This document shows positions 59,595 through 64,000 of a stretch of 64,000 nucleotides of DNA, one piece after another. The stretch spans positions 18,053,366-18,117,365 of the forward strand of contig CM069611.1 in assembly GCA_035771175.1 (NCBI GenBank), written 5' to 3'. Made by a program: the position numbers and the translations under genes. Source of the stretch: Paratinospora sagittata. Taxonomy: Eukaryota; Streptophyta; Magnoliopsida; Ranunculales; Menispermaceae. Numbering within the stretch: position 1 is the first letter of the stretch; every line of letters begins with the position of its first letter. The notes under the pieces are model-generated. The model did not search any database and had not been told where the DNA came from. It saw only the letters and a program-made list of their open reading frames with translations.

Positions 59595-60285
59595 AGGCCA
59601 GTGACGAGTCATACAAGTGTCTAAGTTTTCAGTCTATGAGTCTTCTGCATTTTCAAAAGTTCGTGTTTACTGTCTTGTATGTTTTCAGTTTGTATTTGCA
59701 TTTCGAGTTTCTTGAGTTTGTATTAGCTTATTTTTCCGCTACTTTCCGCTAGTTTGATTTGTGTGTACCATAGGTGTTTAAAACTTTCCTAGAAGTCTAC
59801 TTGTTGTGATAGTAGAAACCCTCAATGGTATCAGAGCCATACTTCTATGTATGCTAAGTGTGTACTATGTAATGAGTACCCATATCTCCGTCTTGGGGTT
59901 ATGTGCAATAATATCTCTAGTATTGCTTGCTTGTGTATTACTTCATGTGTTTACACACATTGTGCGAAGATTAAGTGATATCTTATCTTCTGCTTAAATG
60001 ATGCTTAAATGAAAGTTGTAGATCATTTGCCCGTATGGTTACTTGTGGTTTTGATAATAGTTGCTATCTTTCTCATCGGTCTTTTAAGGTTCTGTTTGGT
60101 TGTTGTCATCTGTGATTCCATAGACGAATCTGATTAGTTTTACGAGTTTTCTTAAGGTTTTGGTTGTAGTTTTTTGTTACAGGATAACAAGGTTTCGGTT
60201 CTTATATGTTCATCGGATTAACCTAGATAGCCCAGCCCAGGCTAGGAGAGTCGTTTGTGTAAGTGACAAAAGTCAGGTGTTTTCC
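59595..60285 (+). other. Pararetrovirus RNA leader
   Basis: A non-coding leader with several short upstream ATGs and the primer site at 59826-59837. The reading frame of the movement protein is also open upstream from 60160, but without recognisable viral sequence. Confidence 0.6.
59826..59837 (+). other. Pararetrovirus primer-binding site (tRNA-Met)
   Basis: TGGTATCAGAGC is a perfect 12-base match to the complement of the initiator tRNA-Met 3' end. By convention this is the origin of the viral map and of minus-strand DNA synthesis. Confidence 0.9.
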
Positions 60286-61209
60286 ATGGGTGATTTGACT
60301 AACAGTGTACCTTCACCTTCTGCCCAGTCTACTACTCCTATTCTTAAGTCTTCTTCGTTTAACTTTGCAAGTCTACCTGAACCATGTTTAAAAACCAAGA
60401 CCTTCAAGATAGACCAGTTGATAGAAATTACCCACATCCCAGATGATAGTAAAGTCAGTGAAACTGTCCCTCCTTTGTTGAATCCTTACAGTTTGTTTAC
60501 GAAAAAACGTCAATCCTTTACTACTTCTGTCCGAACTTTAATTTCCCGTAAAGTCCCTCCTATTAAGGAGTATGTTCAAAGCACGACCCTCACAAACTGC
60601 CAGCTTGAATCGACCCATCAAGAATTGTATGTTACTTTGGAATTCGAGCCTGAATTCATTCGCCACTGGTTAGCCCATGGTTATACTCATATCCATCTTG
60701 GCACAATTAGGCTTGTTTTGTCTTATCATGGTAAAGGTGATGTTCCCCTCTTTGCCCGAGTTGCTTTACTGGATACCAATTTGTTGGATTATGAACATGC
60801 CTGTATTGGCACGGTCATTACTACCATTAGTCACGATTCTATGGTCTTTACCAAAGCCCTAGATTTTAATATTTGTCTTAGTGATCCAACACTCCCAACC
60901 AGATTTAAGGTTCAAGTCCAATTTTCTGGTGTACGACATCGTGTTGATAGTGTCATGGCCACCCTGCATCATCAAATGGCTTTTCGCCTTCAAGACCATG
61001 CAATTCATCTTCGAACTCAAAAACCTTATGGTACTGTCATGGCTTTTATCAATGACAATGAAATCCCTACTATTGTTCAGATACCGAAACAAATTCCTCC
61101 AACGGATCTTCACCAGATGATGCCTACGACATGGTTCACAAATTATGAACAATTTCTGAAGTGTACTGAACCGGTCACGACCACTGTATGTCCCCTCATG
61201 AAGAAGTAA
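60286..61209 (+). pseudogene. Pararetrovirus movement protein domain
   Basis: The start at 60286 (MGDLTNS) is preferred because the frame upstream lacks viral character; the nearest upstream Met is 60160. The 307-codon frame has the look of a 30K-superfamily movement protein: a beta-rich core with LTNCQLESTHQELYVTLEF, then GDVPLFARVALLDTNLLDYE with the conserved Asp, and TRFKVQVQFSG. Such proteins carry viral genomes through plasmodesmata. It ends at TAA-TGA (61207-61212). In related viruses the frame would continue into the coat protein, so this is probably an acquired stop. Confidence 0.8.
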
Positions 61210-61212
61210 TGA

Positions 61213-62092
61213 GATGGTTCTGTCAAAATAAATTTTGAGCCTCCATCTACTTCACAGGAAATCCTCCTTGTCCATCACTCCTTGATGATCCAACCTGTTT
61301 TCAAGTATCATAAGGACAATCCCCCAGTTCACTCTTTCCAAGGAACCGACACACCATTATATCATTCTCATGTTAATGGTCACTTTATATGGGATTGTGC
61401 TCTGGATATGTGTGCTCCTGGTTGTTCTTGCCAAAAAGAATTTGATTTTGATTGGTTGGAACATTCTACTGCTACAGATTCATCTCCACCGAGGAAATCT
61501 ACGCCGACTTCTTGCAGATCTGATGCTCGAAGTTCTTATTATGAACCTCCTGCTCCTCCAGCAGCTGCGGTAGTTCAACCATGCTTTCTTGTTGGTCAAT
61601 ATGAACAGGAATTCCCTCCATTAACAAGAGTAGCAGATCCTTCTCATCAGACAACAACAAAACCGTTTCCAGTCCCTACTGAAGTTCGTCCTGATGGATC
61701 TCCTAAACCTTTGTCTCAACCTGAAGAAGTTCTTAATTGGCAAACAAAGAATGCTCTTGTTCAGAATCAATATTAAAAAGAAGATTGATACTCAGCTTAC
61801 CAATCTTTCCTTAGTTACGACCAGCCTTACTCACAAAACAGATGCTCAGGCAGTTATAGCTCAAAAATATCATGCTGAACTTTCTGCTCGTATTCAGGAA
61901 CTAGAAGCTACTCTTCATAATTATTTGAAACATCGTTATACTGGTCCCGAATTCAGTCAAACTGAAGCTGAACTACGTCAAATTCGACAGGAATTGTCTT
62001 ATGTTAGGGCAGATCTACAGAAATACCAACAACTTGTTATACTAGATCCATATCCAATCTCTTTGGATTCTTTTAGGTATCATTCTTCCTAA
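61213..62092 (+). pseudogene. Pararetrovirus linker and coiled coil after movement protein
   Basis: The movement protein frame continues open to 61776 with a Cys-containing segment (CALDMCAPGCSC, about 61398-61433) and a Pro/Ser-rich part. At about 61773 a frameshift moves to the next frame. That frame encodes a coiled coil with heptad-like spacing (HAELSARIQELEATLHNYL, LRQIRQELSYVRADLQKY; 61870-62040). It stops at 62090. The role is unknown; caulimovirid coiled coils often mediate virion assembly or transport (general knowledge). Confidence 0.7.
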
Positions 62093-63586
62093 ATACCCCT
62101 CAGGCCTTCAGTCCCGGTTGACTCCCATCAGTTTATGTTCTCTAGTTTCGTTACCAAACCCAAATCAAAACCAATACCAAAGAGACCTTCCTGATCATAT
62201 CAACCGTCACCTAGACCTCCACCTTTTCGTGGTCCTCGACCCTTGTTTGATACCAAAGGAAAGGCTCATATGCCTCTTCGTATCCCTCCTATGGAACATG
62301 AACCGGCATATTATGACCCTCCAGCTCCTTCTGTCCTACCAACACCATAACCCCCTCCGAGTCATCCTCTTGAGCCTATTCAGCCATCCCTTCACCACCA
62401 AATCAACCAAGAACTGTCAGATGTTGTCATTGATGCAAATTCTATAATTGATTCTCTTGATTCATCTTTTGAATCATTGAGTCTCTCTTCCTCGGATGAA
62501 TCGTCTGAGATTTCAACTGATACATTTACTGATGATTCTCAACTTATGGATATTTCCAATATTGCTGATATCCATATGACTCAAGGTGTTTCCACCTCCA
62601 ATGACCCAGGAATTACTGAACTTCGTTCTGATGATGAAGAAATAGCTGATACTGAAACTACACTAGCTACTGCCCCTCAAGGCAATAATCGACAACATCA
62701 GAATCCGACTAAACCTGCTAATGGTCCTTGGTTTTCTCTGGATGATCTCCCTCCTGACAAATGGAGAATAAGATTAGCTTCATGGTGTGCATGAATGGAT
62801 AATCAATTATTATCAGGCAAACCTTCTGAAGATGTTATTCGAGATTTCTTGTCTCGTTGCACTGGATTCGTACGTGATTGGCTCATCAGTTTGGGTGAAT
62901 ATCGTACTCTCCAATTAATACAAATGACTATTGTTGAAGTATATCAGCTTATGTTCAAAGAATTCATTGGTGACTATACGCTTATTGAAAAACAATTCAT
63001 GCAAGAGTTTTTCACAATGAAATGTTGTTCTCTCAACATCAAAGATCTTCAAAGACACTTTTACAGAATGATTGTTCGTTATCATCTTCTTGGTGGAATT
63101 AATAAACCTGATCTGAAGTATACCTTTATTGCTTCTCTACCAGCAAAATGTCATCCTGAACTCAATCGTCTCCTTATGGCTACTGGTAGACCTCTTGAAC
63201 ATGTTACTTTTGCATAAATCTTCCAATTTCTGATCACAGCCATCGACAAGCTATGCGAAATGCGTACTTTCATTAACGAAATGGTTGATCCGACAAATGA
63301 TTTCAAGCTTGCTTGTGACAAAAAATATCTTGAAATTGGTTGCAAAAAGAAGTGTGTATGTCCAGGCCAAAAAGACAAGGGACATAAACCATTTTCGCGA
63401 AATAAGAAAAAGAAACATCGTTTCTTTACCAAAAAGAAATGTTTCCCTTGGAAAAAGAAACGTCGTCTTCATTATTTCAAACGACGTGGTTCTTCTCCCA
63501 AAGACCCTCATTGCTATATATGCAAGAAACCATGTCATTATGCAAAACAATGCCCTGATAAGAAAAATAGTCAACATCTGATCTAG
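62093..63586 (+). pseudogene. Pararetrovirus coat protein with zinc knuckle, plus piece
   Basis: All in one frame: a Pro-rich part (TAA at about 62348, shared with the minus piece), an acidic Ser/Asp-rich part (62477-62650), and the coat core (GPWFSLDDLPPDKWRIRL). TGA at 62792 replaces Trp. The core continues to TAA 63215, shared with the minus piece. A Lys/Arg-rich stretch (63345-63480) that could serve nucleic-acid binding or nuclear import comes next. The CCHC knuckle CYICKKPCHYAKQC is at 63512-63553, in which the usual Gly before His is Cys. Confidence 0.82.
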
Positions 63587-64000
63587 CAGATTCAACAATC
63601 CTACTCCATGAATGACAATCAGGATATTGAATCTATATTTTCTGAACAGGATTCCCCTGATGAAGCTACTATTTTTGCATATCAGGATACCTCGTCAGGT
63701 TATTCCTCTGATAATTCCTCTGGCTACTCAGCTGATCCAGATTATTATATGGGCATGGTTTCTCAACCTTTCCCAACATTTCCAACCATTCCTTCTCATA
63801 TGATGCCATTTGCACAGATATCACTGCTGCAGTCAAAATTTGATCAACCTATCAAGGTAATCGCTTATTTTGATACAGGTGCTTTCAAAAGTATCATGAA
63901 TCCTCACATCCTCCCTAAAGAATGTTGGAAAGCCCACAAGGAATTATTCAAGGCAGCCAATAATGAAGTCTTTCAAACAGATCTTATAACTACGAAGCAA
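63587..64000 (+). pseudogene. Pararetrovirus protease, plus piece, cut by window end
   Basis: It continues the coat frame after one TAG (about 63584) and is open to the window edge. An acidic Ser-rich linker is followed by FDQPIKVIAYFDTGAF with the D-T-G-A active site intact at 63872-63883. The RT should follow beyond 64000. Confidence 0.82.

Larger units (their letters stand above)
53327..64000. mobile_element. Endogenous pararetrovirus (Caulimoviridae), two head-to-head pieces
   Basis: Movement protein, coat protein with CCHC knuckle, aspartic protease, RT and RNase H in this order, with a tRNA-Met primer site and TATA box between genome end and start, are the marks of a plant pararetrovirus. 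No LTRs or integrase are present. The type is closest to florendovirus/petuvirus (inference). One piece reads minus (57390 to 53327), the other plus (57391 to beyond 64000). All long frames are broken, so this is an old non-infectious copy. Confidence 0.88.

Overview
This is nuclear DNA from a flowering plant. It is a repeat-rich block in which I see no host protein-coding gene, tRNA, rRNA or CRISPR array. Almost every base belongs to an LTR retrotransposon (one Ty1/copia family and three Ty3/gypsy families), a foldback/SINE-like insertion, or an integrated plant pararetrovirus (Caulimoviridae). Primer-binding sites matching initiator tRNA-Met, chromodomain-type Ty3/gypsy polyproteins and a florendovirus/petuvirus-like pararetrovirus all point to an angiosperm. 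The species cannot be told from the sequence.

Layout. (1) 1-9210: a decayed Ty1/copia element on the plus strand, split by a solo LTR of gypsy family A (1890-4401). (2) 9211-42524: one copy (B1) of gypsy family B, swollen from about 7 kb to 33 kb by insertions. A family A element (A1, 9774-22987, minus) sits in its 5' LTR. A family A solo LTR (23261-24986) sits in its leader. A family C gypsy (27994-38702, plus) sits in its reverse transcriptase gene. A1 itself carries three family B pieces (10260-12522, 13862-15688, 20946-22431), and the piece at 13862 carries a 0.5 kb foldback. Clean 5-bp target-site duplications support four of these joins: ATAAT, TCGGG, AAATA and, with one mismatch, CRTGG. 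(3) 42857-52743: a second family B element (B2) on the minus strand. (4) 53327-64000: two pararetrovirus pieces joined head to head at about 57390. The minus piece carries coat protein to RNase H. The plus piece carries RT/RNase H, the promoter and primer-binding site, the movement protein, coat protein and protease, and runs off the window.

How the parts relate. Family B is the most unusual element here. Besides gag, protease, RT, RNase H, integrase and a chromodomain, it carries an extra ORF upstream of gag (about 500 codons) and another extra ORF between the chromodomain and the 3' LTR (about 170 codons, seen in three copies). Its LTR promoter has a palindromic GAACGTTC octamer 14-15 bp upstream of the TATA box, and in one copy this is amplified six-fold at 20-bp spacing. 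Family B pieces both host A1 and lie inside A1, so B moved before and after A. All coding regions are broken. No element here looks autonomous, although family C is close (one frameshift plus in-frame stops, mostly TAG). Work was by eye only; percent identities, phylogenies and database searches were not run.
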